Of a DNA stretch of 64,000 nucleotides, positions 8,856 to 17,106 are shown one piece after another (positions within the stretch are counted from its first letter, which is position 1; every line of letters begins with the position of its first letter). Below the pieces are notes generated by a model. That model did not search any database. It had not been told where the DNA came from and saw nothing but the letters and a program-made list of their open reading frames with translations. The position numbers were made by a program, and so were the translations under genes. This DNA comes from Gammaproteobacteria bacterium. Lineage in GTDB: Bacteria > Pseudomonadota > Gammaproteobacteria > Steroidobacterales > GCA-2729495. The stretch is taken from assembly GCA_020853135.1 (NCBI GenBank), contig JADYZO010000060.1:1-64000 (forward strand). Reading direction: 5' to 3'.

Positions 8856-9491
8856 TCATGTCCCTCCAATAACCGCAGCCGCCAGCCGCCGCACGGCCGG
8901 GTCCGACGTCCGGCAGGCGGCTCCCCGGCCCGCCAGGATGGCCTGCAGGGTGGCCAGCGCCAGGGCGCGATCGTCGTTGATCACCACGTAGTCGAACTCC
9001 GGCCAGTGGCTCATCTCGGCCTGCGCTTCGGCCAGCCGCCGGCCGATGACTTCGTCGCTGTCGGTTGCGCGACCCCGCAGCCGGCGCCCGAGCTCCGCAA
9101 GCGAGGGCGGCATGATGAAGATCAGCACGCTTTCGGGCATGCGCTGGCGTACCTGGCGGGCACCCTGCCAGTCGATGTCGAGCAGCACGTCGCGGCCCGC
9201 GCGGATGTGCGCCTGCACCTGCGCGCGGCCGGTGCCGTAGAAGTTGCCGAAGACCGCCGCATGCTCCAGCAGTTCGTTGGCGGCGATCATCGCCTCGAAC
9301 CGGGCGTGGTCGACGAAGAAGTAATCGTGCCCGTCGCGCTCGCCGGCGCGGGGCGGGCGGGTGGTGAAGGAGATGGAGAACCGCAGCCGCGGATCGGCGG
9401 CCAGCAGGGCGCGGGTCAGCGTGGTCTTGCCGGCACCCGAAGGCGCGGAGAGGACGAAGAGATTGCCGGGGGCTTTGGCGGCTGCGGTCAT
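8856..9491 (-). CDS. gmk: Guanylate kinase
   Basis: Phosphorylates GMP to GDP with ATP. The 211-aa protein has the P-loop APSGAGKT at residues 16-23, the GMP-binding SISFTTRPPRAGERDGHDYFFV segment, LLEHAAVFGNFYGTGRAQV, and LLDIDWQGARQVRQ. ATG 9491 (MTAAAKAPGNLFVLSAPSG) is the only sensible start. In many gammaproteobacteria gmk follows yicC and precedes rpoZ; here yicC lies about 27 kb away with the catabolic island between them. Confidence 0.97.
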   Translation of the reverse strand: MTAAAKAPGNLFVLSAPSGAGKTTLTRALLAADPRLRFSISFTTRPPRAGERDGHDYFFVDHARFEAMIAANELLEHAAVFGNFYGTGRAQVQAHIRAGRDVLLDIDWQGARQVRQRMPESVLIFIMPPSLAELGRRLRGRATDSDEVIGRRLAEAQAEMSHWPEFDYVVINDDRALALATLQAILAGRGAACRTSDPAVRRLAAAVIGGT

Positions 9492-9511
9492 GGGCAGCCG
9501 CTGACTTTACC

Positions 9512-9889
9512 TCATTGCCGGGCGCAGGCGCGCTGGTAGGCCGAATAGCGCGGATTGTCGATGGCGAGCTTGGCCAGCGTGGTGAGGCGCAGGTGCCGCA
9601 GCAGCGCCGGATCGGCGCGGTCGAGTCGGCGTTGGCGCAGGCGCCCGCAAAGGGCGGCATTGAGCGCCGGGGTGGCGCCGGCCTCATCGAGCAGGGCCGC
9701 CAGGCGCGCATGCTCATCCGCCGCCAGCCGGTCGCCCAGTTCCAGTTCGCGGCGGACCAGGCGCAGCAGGCTCAGCGCGATGCGCGCGTCGTAGCTCAGG
9801 CCGGCGCCGGGCGGCGTCCCCGGCGGGGCCTCCAGCACCTCGAGCACGATGTCCAGCAGTTGCAGCCGGTCCGGGGGGTTGAGCGGCAT
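9512..9889 (-). CDS. DUF6285-like small protein, partner of the adjacent APH-fold kinase
   Basis: A 125-aa protein, MPLNPPDRLQLLDIVLEVLEAPPG..., mostly helical, rich in Leu, Ala and Arg, with no signal peptide or membrane segment. From its size, helical pattern and position I assign it to the DUF6285-type proteins found beside APH-like kinases; I could not run a search. Its ATG (9889-9887) overlaps the kinase stop in TGATG, so translation is coupled. In the Pseudomonas putida levulinate operon the small protein LvaB, encoded next to the APH-like kinase LvaA, is required for kinase activity; this gene is in the equivalent position. The ORF track shows it only as the tail of a longer frame beginning at 10174, which is a shadow of the kinase. 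Confidence 0.72.
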   Translation of the reverse strand: MPLNPPDRLQLLDIVLEVLEAPPGTPPGAGLSYDARIALSLLRLVRRELELGDRLAADEHARLAALLDEAGATPALNAALCGRLRQRRLDRADPALLRHLRLTTLAKLAIDNPRYSAYQRACARQ

Positions 9890-10878
9890 CACTCGATTCC
9901 TTCGATGAGGTCCAGCAGGTCGAGCTCGGTTTCGCTGACCCGCCGCCCGATGGCCGCCCGCTCGATGACCGGCACCTCGCCGGACATGAACTGGTGGCCG
10001 AACCACTGGCAGATGATCCCCCAGCGCAGGGTGCCGAAGACCTCCCAGTAGCGGACCCGGCCCGCATCCACGGGCCGGCCGCCAGCCTCCCCGTAGGCGC
10101 GGTAGAACTCTGCGCGCTGGCCGAACCCCCCGACCGGGCGGTCGATCCGGCCGAAGCGCCAGGCATTCATGCACATCCAGCCGAGGTCCTCGAGCGGGTC
10201 GCCGAGATGGGCCGCCTCCCAGTCGAGAACCGCCACCATGCCCTGCCCGCCGACGATGAAATTGCCGTTGCGGAAATCGCCGTGCACCAGCTGCCGCTGG
10301 TGGTCATCGGGCCGGTGGTCCGCCAGCCAGGCAAACGCCAGTTCGAACACCGGCAGGTGCACGCCGAAGGCATCATGCGTGCGGCGCAGCTTCTCCAGCA
10401 TCTCCGCCGGTGACTCGGCCGGCAGCGGCGGCAGCGGCGTGGTGTCCATGCGGTGGATGTCAGCGAGGATCCGCGCGCACTGCCCGGTGAGCGCCTGGCG
10501 GGCGGTGGCGAATTCCGGCGCCCGGGCGATGCGCTGGCCGAGGGTCTCCCCGGCGACGAATGCCGAGACGAAGCCCTCGCCGAGCCCGTCCCGTGCGTCG
10601 AAGACGACATCCACCCGGGGGGTCGGGATCCCGGCCGCGTGCGCTGCCTGCTGCACCAGTCCCTGCGTGCGCTTGTCGAGCGAGGCGGCAAACTGCCTTT
10701 CGCCGGTGAAGACCTGCAGGATCATCGCCTCGCGCGCGTCGCCGTCCTCGCGCTCGAATCGCCAGGTTTCGGCGGATGCGCCGGCCGACAGGCGTTGCAG
10801 CCCCACGATGCGGGTGCCGCTTGCACCGCGGCGCCGGTAGGCCGCGCCCAGCCGCCCTGCGAGCTCGGTGTCCTCCAC
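9889..10878 (-). CDS. APH-fold phosphotransferase, LvaA/ACAD10-11 kinase-domain type
   Basis: A 329-aa aminoglycoside-phosphotransferase-fold kinase. The catalytic loop reads LVHGDFRNGN (HGD at 199-201), and the Mg-binding motif is VLDWEAAHLGDPLEDLGW (LDW at 218-220), followed by CMNAWRFG. This sequence style belongs to the acyl-CoA-associated APH group (LvaA; N-terminal domains of ACAD10/11), not to drug-resistance kinases. In those systems the kinase phosphorylates the hydroxyl of 4-hydroxyacyl-CoA so that the phosphate can be eliminated. It is translationally coupled to the downstream DUF6285-like gene and lies 3 bp from the upstream SDR, forming a three-gene minus-strand operon driven from the 11729 operator region. 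The substrate is not known. Confidence 0.85.
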   Translation of the reverse strand: MEDTELAGRLGAAYRRRGASGTRIVGLQRLSAGASAETWRFEREDGDAREAMILQVFTGERQFAASLDKRTQGLVQQAAHAAGIPTPRVDVVFDARDGLGEGFVSAFVAGETLGQRIARAPEFATARQALTGQCARILADIHRMDTTPLPPLPAESPAEMLEKLRRTHDAFGVHLPVFELAFAWLADHRPDDHQRQLVHGDFRNGNFIVGGQGMVAVLDWEAAHLGDPLEDLGWMCMNAWRFGRIDRPVGGFGQRAEFYRAYGEAGGRPVDAGRVRYWEVFGTLRWGIICQWFGHQFMSGEVPVIERAAIGRRVSETELDLLDLIEGIE

Positions 10879-10881
10879 GGC

Positions 10882-11670
10882 TCAGAGGCTGCTCAGCACA
10901 TGCCCGCCGTCGACCACCAGCACCGAGCCGGTCATGAAGCTTCCGGCATCGCTGACCAGCAGGAGCAACGGCCCGGCCAGTTCCTCCAGGCGTCCGGGCC
11001 GGCGCATCGGGATGTTGGCGACCACCTTCCACCCCTCCTCGGTGTCGAGGAAGTCACCGAGGATGTCGGTGCGGAAGTAACCGGGCAGGAGTGCGTTGAC
11101 GCGGATGTCCATGCGCGCCCACTCGAGCGCGAGCGCGCGGGTGAGGTGGATGAGGCCCGCCTTGGACGCCATGTAGGCGGCCACCGACTTCTGGGCGCGC
11201 AGGCCCAGGATCGAGGCCACGTTGACGATGGCGCCGCCCTTGCCGGCGCGCCCGGGCTGCATGGCGAAGGTCCGCGCCACGAGGAAGGCACCCTTGAGGT
11301 TCGTGTCCACGACCGCGTCCCAGTCGGCGGCAGTCAGCTGCGTGGCGAACATGGGCCGGTTGATGCCGGCATTGTTGACGAGGATGTCGGGCGTGCCGAG
11401 CTGGGTGCTGACCTCGGCGAATGCGGCGGTGACGCTCGCCTCGTCGGTCACGTCCATGGCCACGCAGGCCACGCGGCGCCCGGTGCCGGCGAGTTCGCTT
11501 GCGGTGGCCGCCAGCGGATCCCTGCGGCGTGCGCACAGCGCCACGTCGGCGCCGGCCTGCGCGAGCGCGGTGGCAAAGGCGCGCCCGAGGCCGGTGCCTC
11601 CGCCGGTGACCATGGCGATCCGGCCGTGCAGGTCGAAGGGGTTGTGGGGCGGGTTGCCTGGCGTGGTCAT
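10882..11670 (-). CDS. SDR family NAD(P)-dependent oxidoreductase
   Basis: Classical short-chain dehydrogenase of 262 aa. Cofactor motif TGGGTGLG at residues 22-29, NNAG at 99-102, and the active-site Ser153-Tyr166-Lys170 (YMASK) are all intact; the C-terminal VLVVDGGHVLSSL is typical. By analogy with LvaD, which reduces a 4-oxoacyl-CoA to the 4-hydroxy form before phosphorylation, it may interconvert a ketone and alcohol on an acyl-CoA; this is inference from its operon with the APH kinase. First gene of the minus-strand operon, with the shared palindromic operator 59 bp upstream of its ATG. Confidence 0.9.
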   Translation of the reverse strand: MTTPGNPPHNPFDLHGRIAMVTGGGTGLGRAFATALAQAGADVALCARRRDPLAATASELAGTGRRVACVAMDVTDEASVTAAFAEVSTQLGTPDILVNNAGINRPMFATQLTAADWDAVVDTNLKGAFLVARTFAMQPGRAGKGGAIVNVASILGLRAQKSVAAYMASKAGLIHLTRALALEWARMDIRVNALLPGYFRTDILGDFLDTEEGWKVVANIPMRRPGRLEELAGPLLLLVSDAGSFMTGSVLVVDGGHVLSSL

Positions 11671-11728
11671 GGTGGTGGTTCCGCACTTGGCCGTATGCTG
11701 GACTAGTAGACGAAAGCTCGGCTAGCAT

Positions 11729-11743
11729 GTCAATGAATTTGAC
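11729..11743. promoter_or_regulatory. Palindromic operator GTCAA-N5-TTGAC (site a), divergent promoter region
   Basis: GTCAATGAATTTGAC lies between the divergent SDR (start 11670) and enoyl-CoA hydratase (start 11782) genes. The outer five bases on each side are a perfect inverted repeat and the inner positions nearly continue it. Very similar sites lie at 16230, 22407 and 27082, each at the start of another island transcription unit, which supports a shared regulator controlling both directions here. Confidence 0.75.
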
Positions 11744-11781
11744 TATCAGCCGCACTTCCACCGCACCACGCAAAACAGGGC

Positions 11782-12597
11782 ATGGGGGACACCATGAGCG
11801 GTGACATGCAGGCAGGCGGGACATACCGGCACCTCGCGCTGGTGCACGAGGGCGCCGTCGGCTTCCTCGAGCTGGCGCGGCCCGCGGCGCTCAATGCACT
11901 GACGCGCGAGCTGCGCCTGGAGCTTCGCGATGCGCTCGAGCGGCTGGCGGCCGATGCGGCGATCCGCGCCGTGGTGCTGTCCGGGCAGGGGCGGGCCTTC
12001 TGCGCCGGCGCCGATCTCAAGGAGGCCGGCACGGGGGACGTCGAGCAGGAGCTGCTCGAGGAATACCTGCCCTGTTTCGACGCCATCGCCGGCATGGACA
12101 AGCCCGTGATCGCGGCGGTGGCCGGCTCGGCCTCCGGGGTCGGCCTCTCCCTGGCCCTGCACTGCGACCTGCTGGTCATGGCCGAGGATGCCTTCCTCGG
12201 CATCGCCTTCGGCCGCATCGGGCTGGTGCCTGATGGTGGCGCCAGCTGGCTGCTGGTGCGCCAGCTCGGCTATCGGCGGGCCCTCGAGCTGGCGCTGGAG
12301 TCCGCGCGCATCCCGGCGGCGCGGGCCCGCGAGCTGGGCCTGGCCAACCGCGTGGTCGAGGCGCCGCGGCTCATGGAAGAATGCCGGCAGTGGGCGCAGC
12401 AGCTCGCGGCACTGTCGCCGGTGGCGGTGGCCGGGACCAAGAAGCTCATGCGGCTCGCGGCGCAAGCCGGTTTCACGGAGGTCTTCCGCCGCGAGGCCGT
12501 GCTGCAGGAGCGCTGCGCGGCGAGCGGGTATTTCCGCGAACGTCTGGAGGAGTTCCGCCAGAAGCGCCCCGCCGGATCCGGGGTATCGCCCAAGTGA
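11782..12597 (+). CDS. Enoyl-CoA hydratase/isomerase family protein (PaaG-like)
   Basis: Crotonase-fold protein of 271 aa. The oxyanion-hole loops are visible as AFCAGADLKEAG and SASGVGLSLALHCDLL. The position of the second catalytic glutamate of true hydratases reads FGRIGLVPDGGASWLL, with Asp, as in PaaG-type isomerases/hydratases, so double-bond isomerisation is possible as well as hydration. It starts the plus-strand operon ECH-ACAD-racemase-ACAD, 39 bp after the shared operator. ATG 11782 has AGGG upstream; ATG 11794 (MSGDM) with GGGGGA upstream is an equally good start and would shorten it by four residues. Confidence 0.88.
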   Translation: MGDTMSGDMQAGGTYRHLALVHEGAVGFLELARPAALNALTRELRLELRDALERLAADAAIRAVVLSGQGRAFCAGADLKEAGTGDVEQELLEEYLPCFDAIAGMDKPVIAAVAGSASGVGLSLALHCDLLVMAEDAFLGIAFGRIGLVPDGGASWLLVRQLGYRRALELALESARIPAARARELGLANRVVEAPRLMEECRQWAQQLAALSPVAVAGTKKLMRLAAQAGFTEVFRREAVLQERCAASGYFRERLEEFRQKRPAGSGVSPK

Positions 12598-12613
12598 AAG
12601 CAGGGAGCAGTCG

Positions 12614-13789
12614 ATGAGACCAGGCCATTTCGATGAAGACCACGAGATGTTCCGTGACTCCGTGAGGCGCTTCTTCCAGAAGGAAGTGGGGCCGAAGGCC
12701 GAGGCCTGGCGCGCGCAGGGCCAGGTGGACCGGGACATCTACCGGCTGGCCGGCGAGCAGGGCCTGCTCTGCATGTTCGTCGACCCCGCCTATGGCGGCA
12801 GCGGCATCGCCGATTTCCGCTACGAGCAGATCATCATGGAGGAGAACCAGCGCCACGGCGACCCGGGCTTCTTCATCCACCTCCACAACCGCCTGGTGAC
12901 GCCCTACATCACGGTGCTCGGCACCGAGGAGCAGAAGCAGCGCTTCCTGCCGGGCTGCATCAGCGGCGAGACGATCCTCGGCGTGGCCATGACCGAGGCG
13001 GGCGCGGGCAGCGACCTGGCCGGCATGCGCAGCCGTGCCGAGGACCGCGGCGACCACTTCCTGCTCAACGGCCAGAAGACCTTCATCTCCAATGGCATCA
13101 TCGGCGACCTGTTCGTGGTCGCGGCACGCACCAACCCGGAGGTGCCGCGGCAGATCGGCCTGTTTCTCGTCGAGCGCGGCATGGAGGGATTCTCGCGGGG
13201 GCGCAAGCTGAAGAAGATGGGGCTGGAGTCCCAGGACACCGCCGAGCTCTTCTTCGACAACGTGAAAGTGCCGAAGGCCAACGTGCTCGGCGACCCGGCG
13301 CGTGGCTTCTACTCCCTCATGCAGTTCCTCGCCGAGGAGCGGCTGATCGGCGCCTGCACCTATGTCGCCAACGCCCAGGTGGCCTTCGACATCACCATGG
13401 ACTACATCCGCGACCGGAGGATGTTCGGCCAGACGGTGGCGGATTTCCAGGTCAACCGCTTCAAGATGGCCGACATGCGCACCCAGATCGATGTCACGCA
13501 GGTCTTCGTCGACCAGTGCGTCAGGCTGCACAACGAGGGGCAGCTCACCGGCGACATTGCCGCGCGGGCCAAGCTCTTCGCGAGCGAGGTGGAGGGGCGC
13601 GTGGCCGATGAGTGCGTGCAGCTGCACGGCGGGGCGGGCTACATGGACGAGTACCCGATCTCGCACCTCTACCGCAATGCCCGCATTTCGCGGATCTATG
13701 CGGGAACCTCCGAGGTCATGCGCGAGATCATCGCCCGCTCCATCGGGCTGGACCCACGCAAGAAGACGCCTGGCGGCAAGGGGGCCTGA
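12614..13789 (+). CDS. Acyl-CoA dehydrogenase, IVD/LCAD-type active site
   Basis: FAD-dependent acyl-CoA dehydrogenase of 391 aa that introduces the 2,3-double bond. FAD/substrate motif VAMTEAGAGSD at about 124-134, FISNG at 157-161, and the C-terminal RLIYRNARISRIYAGTSEV region. Where medium- and short-chain enzymes carry the catalytic glutamate (YEGT), this protein has YAGT; an AEERL at about 240-244 supplies a glutamate at the helix-G position used by isovaleryl- and long-chain acyl-CoA dehydrogenases. This suggests branched or bulky substrates. The ORF track start (12188) is a frame shadow of the hydratase; ATG 12614 with AGGGAG upstream is the real start, 16 bp after the hydratase stop. 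Confidence 0.92.
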   Translation: MRPGHFDEDHEMFRDSVRRFFQKEVGPKAEAWRAQGQVDRDIYRLAGEQGLLCMFVDPAYGGSGIADFRYEQIIMEENQRHGDPGFFIHLHNRLVTPYITVLGTEEQKQRFLPGCISGETILGVAMTEAGAGSDLAGMRSRAEDRGDHFLLNGQKTFISNGIIGDLFVVAARTNPEVPRQIGLFLVERGMEGFSRGRKLKKMGLESQDTAELFFDNVKVPKANVLGDPARGFYSLMQFLAEERLIGACTYVANAQVAFDITMDYIRDRRMFGQTVADFQVNRFKMADMRTQIDVTQVFVDQCVRLHNEGQLTGDIAARAKLFASEVEGRVADECVQLHGGAGYMDEYPISHLYRNARISRIYAGTSEVMREIIARSIGLDPRKKTPGGKGA

Positions 13790-13792
13790 GGC

Positions 13793-14953
13793 ATGGGACC
13801 ACTCGCCGGGGTGCGCGTCATCGAGGTCGCCGGGCTCGGCCCCGGGCCGTTCTGCGGCATGATGCTGGGCGACATGGGGGCGGAGGTCATCCGCATCGAC
13901 CGCCCTGGGACCCATGCGCGCCAGCGCCTCGACCCGCTGTGCCGCAACCGTCGCTCGATCGTCCTCGACCTGAAATCCCCGCCTGCCGTCGAGGTGCTGC
14001 TGCGCCTGGTGGAGTCGGCCGATGCGCTTTACGAGGGCTTCCGGCCCGGCGTCGCCGAGCGGCTCGGATTCGGGCCAGAGGCCTGCATGGCGCGCAACCC
14101 GCGCCTGGTCTATGGCCGGGTGACCGGCTGGGGCCAGGACGGGCCGCTCGCCATGGTGGCTGGCCACGACATCAACTACATCGCCCTGTCCGGGGCGCTG
14201 GCCGGCGTCGGGCGCGCGGGCGAGCCGCCCGTACCGCCGCTCAACCTCGTCGGGGATTTCGGCGGTGGCGGCATGCTGCTCGCCTTCGGCCTGGTCTGCG
14301 CGCTGCTCGAGGCCAGCCGTTCCGGCAAGGGGCAGGTCATCGATGCCGCCATGATCGACGGTGCCAATGCGCTGATGGCGACCTTCCACGGCTTCCGGGC
14401 GCTGGGGCTCTACGACGACCGGCCGGGCACCCACTTCCTCTCGGGTGCCGCGCATTACTACGACAGTTACGAGACGCGCGACGGCAAGCACGTGGCCATC
14501 GGCGCGCTGGAGCCGCAGTTCTACCGGCTCCTGATCGAGAAGGCGGGCCTCGATCCAGGCCGTTTCGCGCCCCACGGCTTCGACTTCCGCATGGATCCGG
14601 CGACCCTGGGCCAGGAGCACTGGGCTGGCCTCAAGGCTGAGCTGGCCGAGGTGTTCCGCAGCAAGACCCGTGACGAATGGTGCGCGCTCCTCGAGGGCAG
14701 CGATGCCTGCTTTGCCCCGGTGCTGACGGCACGGGAGGCCAGGGAACATCCGCATCACCGCGCGCGGGGTTCCTTTGTCGAGGTCGATGGCGTGCTCCAG
14801 CATGCCCCCGCGCCGCGCTTCAGCCGCACCCCGTCCGCGCCGCCCGCGACACCGCCGCTGCCCGGGCAGGATGCGCGGGCCGTGTTGCGTGATGCGCGCT
14901 TCGGCGAGGCGGAGATCGACGAACTGGTCGCCGCGGGTGTCGTGGGCGCCTGA
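13793..14953 (+). CDS. Alpha-methylacyl-CoA racemase (CaiB/BaiF family III CoA-transferase fold)
   Basis: 386 aa. The family is recognised from GVRVIEVAGLGPGPFCGMMLGDMGAEVIRIDRP and VYGRVTGWGQDGP. The residues that make a racemase, not a CoA-transferase, are all present: His125 in GHDINYIALSG, Asp155 in NLVGDFGGGGMLLA and Glu240 in GALEPQFY, matching the His126/Asp156/Glu241 set described for the Mycobacterium tuberculosis enzyme. It should epimerise the C2 methyl of 2-methyl-branched acyl-CoA so that the S-specific dehydrogenase can act, which implies a methyl-branched substrate such as an isoprenoid or sterol side-chain fragment. ATG 13793 lies 3 bp after the preceding gene, so the two are tightly coupled. 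Confidence 0.92.
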   Translation: MGPLAGVRVIEVAGLGPGPFCGMMLGDMGAEVIRIDRPGTHARQRLDPLCRNRRSIVLDLKSPPAVEVLLRLVESADALYEGFRPGVAERLGFGPEACMARNPRLVYGRVTGWGQDGPLAMVAGHDINYIALSGALAGVGRAGEPPVPPLNLVGDFGGGGMLLAFGLVCALLEASRSGKGQVIDAAMIDGANALMATFHGFRALGLYDDRPGTHFLSGAAHYYDSYETRDGKHVAIGALEPQFYRLLIEKAGLDPGRFAPHGFDFRMDPATLGQEHWAGLKAELAEVFRSKTRDEWCALLEGSDACFAPVLTAREAREHPHHRARGSFVEVDGVLQHAPAPRFSRTPSAPPATPPLPGQDARAVLRDARFGEAEIDELVAAGVVGA

Positions 14954-15008
14954 TGAGGAGCCCGCGCACAGGAACCCTTCCCGAGCCCAACAACCGGACC
15001 CCATCACC

Positions 15009-16205
15009 ATGACCACGCCTGACTGGAAGGACCTGCGCAGCCGCGTGCTGCGCTTCGTCGAGGATCGCGTCTACCCCGTCGAGGACGAGATGGACCAGGG
15101 CAGCCGCACCGAGCGCAATCTGGTCATGGCGCGCCTGATCGGGGAGGCGAAGGCCGCCGGCCTCTGGGCGCTCGGCCACCCGCGCGAGATCGGCGGCCAG
15201 GGCATGCCGTTCATGGACTACGTGCACGTCAACGAGGTCATCGGCCGATCCTTCCACGCGATGCAGGCGCTCGGCACGCTGTCGCTGCAGGACTCGCTGA
15301 TGCTCCGCCGCTACGCGGCCCCGCAATGGCGGGAGCGCTACCTTGCGCCGATGGTGGCCGGGGAGATCATCCCGAGCTTCGCCATGACCGAGCCCGACGT
15401 GGCGAGCTCGGATCCCACGCAGTTGCGCACGACGGCCCGGCTGGAGGGTGGCCAGTGGGTCATCAATGGCCGCAAGTGGTTCACCACCGGCGCCGGTGAT
15501 GCCGAATACACCACCGTCATGTGTCGCACCGAGGAGGATGCGCCAAAGCACGAGTGCTTCAGCATGATCATCGTGCCGACGAACACCCGCGGCTACCGCA
15601 TCGTGCGCGAGACGCCGCTGCTCGGCATCGCCGGCGGACACTGGGAGGTCGAGTACGACGATGTCCGCGTGCCGGCGGACAACCTGCTCGGGCCGCGCGG
15701 CAAGGGTTTCGCCATCGCCCAGCAGCGGCTGGGCCCGGGGCGGATCTTCCACTGCATGCGCTGGCTCGGGCAGGCGCAGCGCGCCTTCGACCTGATGTGC
15801 CGGCGGCTGAACGAACGGGTGGCCTTCGGCGAGCCGCTGGCGAACAAGCAGCTCATGCAGGGGCACGTGTTCGAGAGCGCCGCCGAGATCCAGGCGAGCC
15901 GGATGCTGACGCTCGAGGCGGCCCGCCAGCTCGACGCCGGCGGGGAGGCGCGCGAGATCATCGGCCTCATCAAGGTCGTCGGGGCGCGCATGTTGCACAA
16001 CGTCGTCGACCGGGCGATCCAGGTCCACGGCGCACTTGGCCTGACGGACGACACCCCCCTCAGCCGCATGTACCGCCATGCGCGCGAGGCGCGGATCTAC
16101 GACGGCCCGGACGAGGTGCACATCCAGTCGGTGGCGCGCCGTTATCTCAAACGCTACCGCAGCGGCGGCCCGGGGGTCGACTTTGGTGCACCGGAGGGCG
16201 GCTGA
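15009..16205 (+). CDS. ACAD11-like acyl-CoA dehydrogenase family protein
   Basis: 398 aa; last gene of the first plus-strand operon. It aligns by eye with the C-terminal domain of mammalian ACAD11 and with LvaC-type enzymes: MTEPDVASSDPTQL, INGRKWFTTGAG, GIAGGHWEVEYDDVRVP, QQRLGPGRIFHCMRWLGQAQRA, IGLIKVVGARM, DRAIQVHGALGLT and RIYDGPDEVH. The usual YEGT glutamate is replaced by Asp in YDGP. In the Lva and ACAD10/11 pathways this protein converts the 4-phosphoacyl-CoA made by the APH kinase to an enoyl-/3-hydroxyacyl-CoA, and its presence near the kinase makes the same role likely here. ATG 15009 is chosen from MTTPDWKDLRSRV; the ORF track extends it into the racemase frame. Confidence 0.88.
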   Translation: MTTPDWKDLRSRVLRFVEDRVYPVEDEMDQGSRTERNLVMARLIGEAKAAGLWALGHPREIGGQGMPFMDYVHVNEVIGRSFHAMQALGTLSLQDSLMLRRYAAPQWRERYLAPMVAGEIIPSFAMTEPDVASSDPTQLRTTARLEGGQWVINGRKWFTTGAGDAEYTTVMCRTEEDAPKHECFSMIIVPTNTRGYRIVRETPLLGIAGGHWEVEYDDVRVPADNLLGPRGKGFAIAQQRLGPGRIFHCMRWLGQAQRAFDLMCRRLNERVAFGEPLANKQLMQGHVFESAAEIQASRMLTLEAARQLDAGGEAREIIGLIKVVGARMLHNVVDRAIQVHGALGLTDDTPLSRMYRHAREARIYDGPDEVHIQSVARRYLKRYRSGGPGVDFGAPEGG

Positions 16206-16229
16206 GGCGGGCAGCCCTTCCGTTAGAAC

Positions 16230-16244
16230 GTCAATAATATTGAC
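16230..16244. promoter_or_regulatory. Palindromic operator GTCAATA-A-TATTGAC (site b)
   Basis: A perfect 7+1+7 palindrome, the best copy in the window, in the 126-bp gap before the VOC gene (start 16332). It lies in an AT-rich patch in otherwise GC-rich DNA. Same half-sites and spacing as sites at 11729, 22407 and 27082. Confidence 0.8.
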
Positions 16245-16331
16245 AATAGCACCGGTCTGTGGGATGCTCCCATCGTCGCGGGCAACCGGTCGCAGCCGGC
16301 ATGTCCGCCAGCGAACAACCCGAGGGAGTAC

Positions 16332-16949
16332 ATGCAGATGAGCAGCACGGCGCAGCAGAGCAGGCCAGGCAAGCTGGCCCCGATTCCCAGCATCCACCAC
16401 GCGGCCTACCGCTGCCGCGATGCCGAACAGACCCGCTGGTTCTACGAGGACGTGCTCGGCATGCCGCTGGTCGCGGCCATCATCAACGAGAAGCCGGCGG
16501 GCAGGACCGAGGAAATCCCCTACCTGCACCTGTTCTTCGGGCTTGGTGACGGCAACACGATTGCCTTCTTCGACGAGCCGGAGGGCGCCACCGCGGAGCA
16601 GTTCGAGCGCATCGGCGGCTTCGACCGCCACGTGGCGTTCCTCGTCGACACCGAGGAGGAGCTGGTCGCCTGGCAGAAGCGCATCCAGGCGGCCGGCGTC
16701 AGCTGCCACGGGCCGATCGACCACGGCATCGTCAAGTCGATCTACATGTACGACCCGAACGGCCTGCAGACGGAGATCTGCATCCGGGCGCCCGGCTATG
16801 GGAGCGCCATGGCCCAGGAGCAGAAGGTGGCCGTGGACAACATCCGCAAATGGGATGCGCGCACGCGTGCCACCAAGGAACGGAAGTTCGGCCGCGAGGC
16901 GCTGGCCCGGCGCACGGCACAGCCCTCGCAGAAGCAGAAAAAGTCCTGA
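16332..16949 (+). CDS. VOC family protein (glyoxalase/extradiol dioxygenase fold)
   Basis: 205 aa vicinal-oxygen-chelate protein. Putative metal ligands follow the family pattern: His in SIHHAAYRC, His in FDRHVAFLVDT and Glu in GLQTEICIR, with the conserved IYMYDPNGLQ just before the last. The members of this family include glyoxalases, epimerases (methylmalonyl-CoA) and ring-cleaving dioxygenases; the sequence alone does not decide. The C-terminal 40 residues are basic and low in complexity (KERKFGREALARR...KQKKS). GAGGGAG precedes ATG 16332. First gene of the unit VOC - alpha/beta hydrolase - MarR, downstream of operator site b. Confidence 0.85.
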   Translation: MQMSSTAQQSRPGKLAPIPSIHHAAYRCRDAEQTRWFYEDVLGMPLVAAIINEKPAGRTEEIPYLHLFFGLGDGNTIAFFDEPEGATAEQFERIGGFDRHVAFLVDTEEELVAWQKRIQAAGVSCHGPIDHGIVKSIYMYDPNGLQTEICIRAPGYGSAMAQEQKVAVDNIRKWDARTRATKERKFGREALARRTAQPSQKQKKS

Positions 16950-17106
16950 TTCGGGAGCCGCCCTCCGACCCGCATTGGCGTCGTCACCCCCGGGGGGCGG
17001 GCATGGACCGGGTCGGGACTTCAGCGAGGCCGGCGGAACCTGCCACCGCCGGTCTCGCTGACCTCCGTTCCGCCGGGCGCCGATTCCACTGACTGGAGCC
17101 GACAAC

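Noticed and set aside
9889-10878. Aminoglycoside resistance gene
   Set aside because: The APH fold is present, but the HGDFRNGN/LDWEAAHLGDP style and neighbours are those of acyl-CoA-associated kinases, not drug resistance.
12473-15016. 847-aa minus-strand ORF
   Set aside because: Shadow of the two acyl-CoA genes and the racemase; His/Glu/Gly-rich and without domain signatures.
16332-16949. Ring-cleaving extradiol dioxygenase
   Set aside because: The VOC fold and ligands fit, but no other aromatic ring-cleavage genes are present and the single-module length does not decide; left as VOC family.
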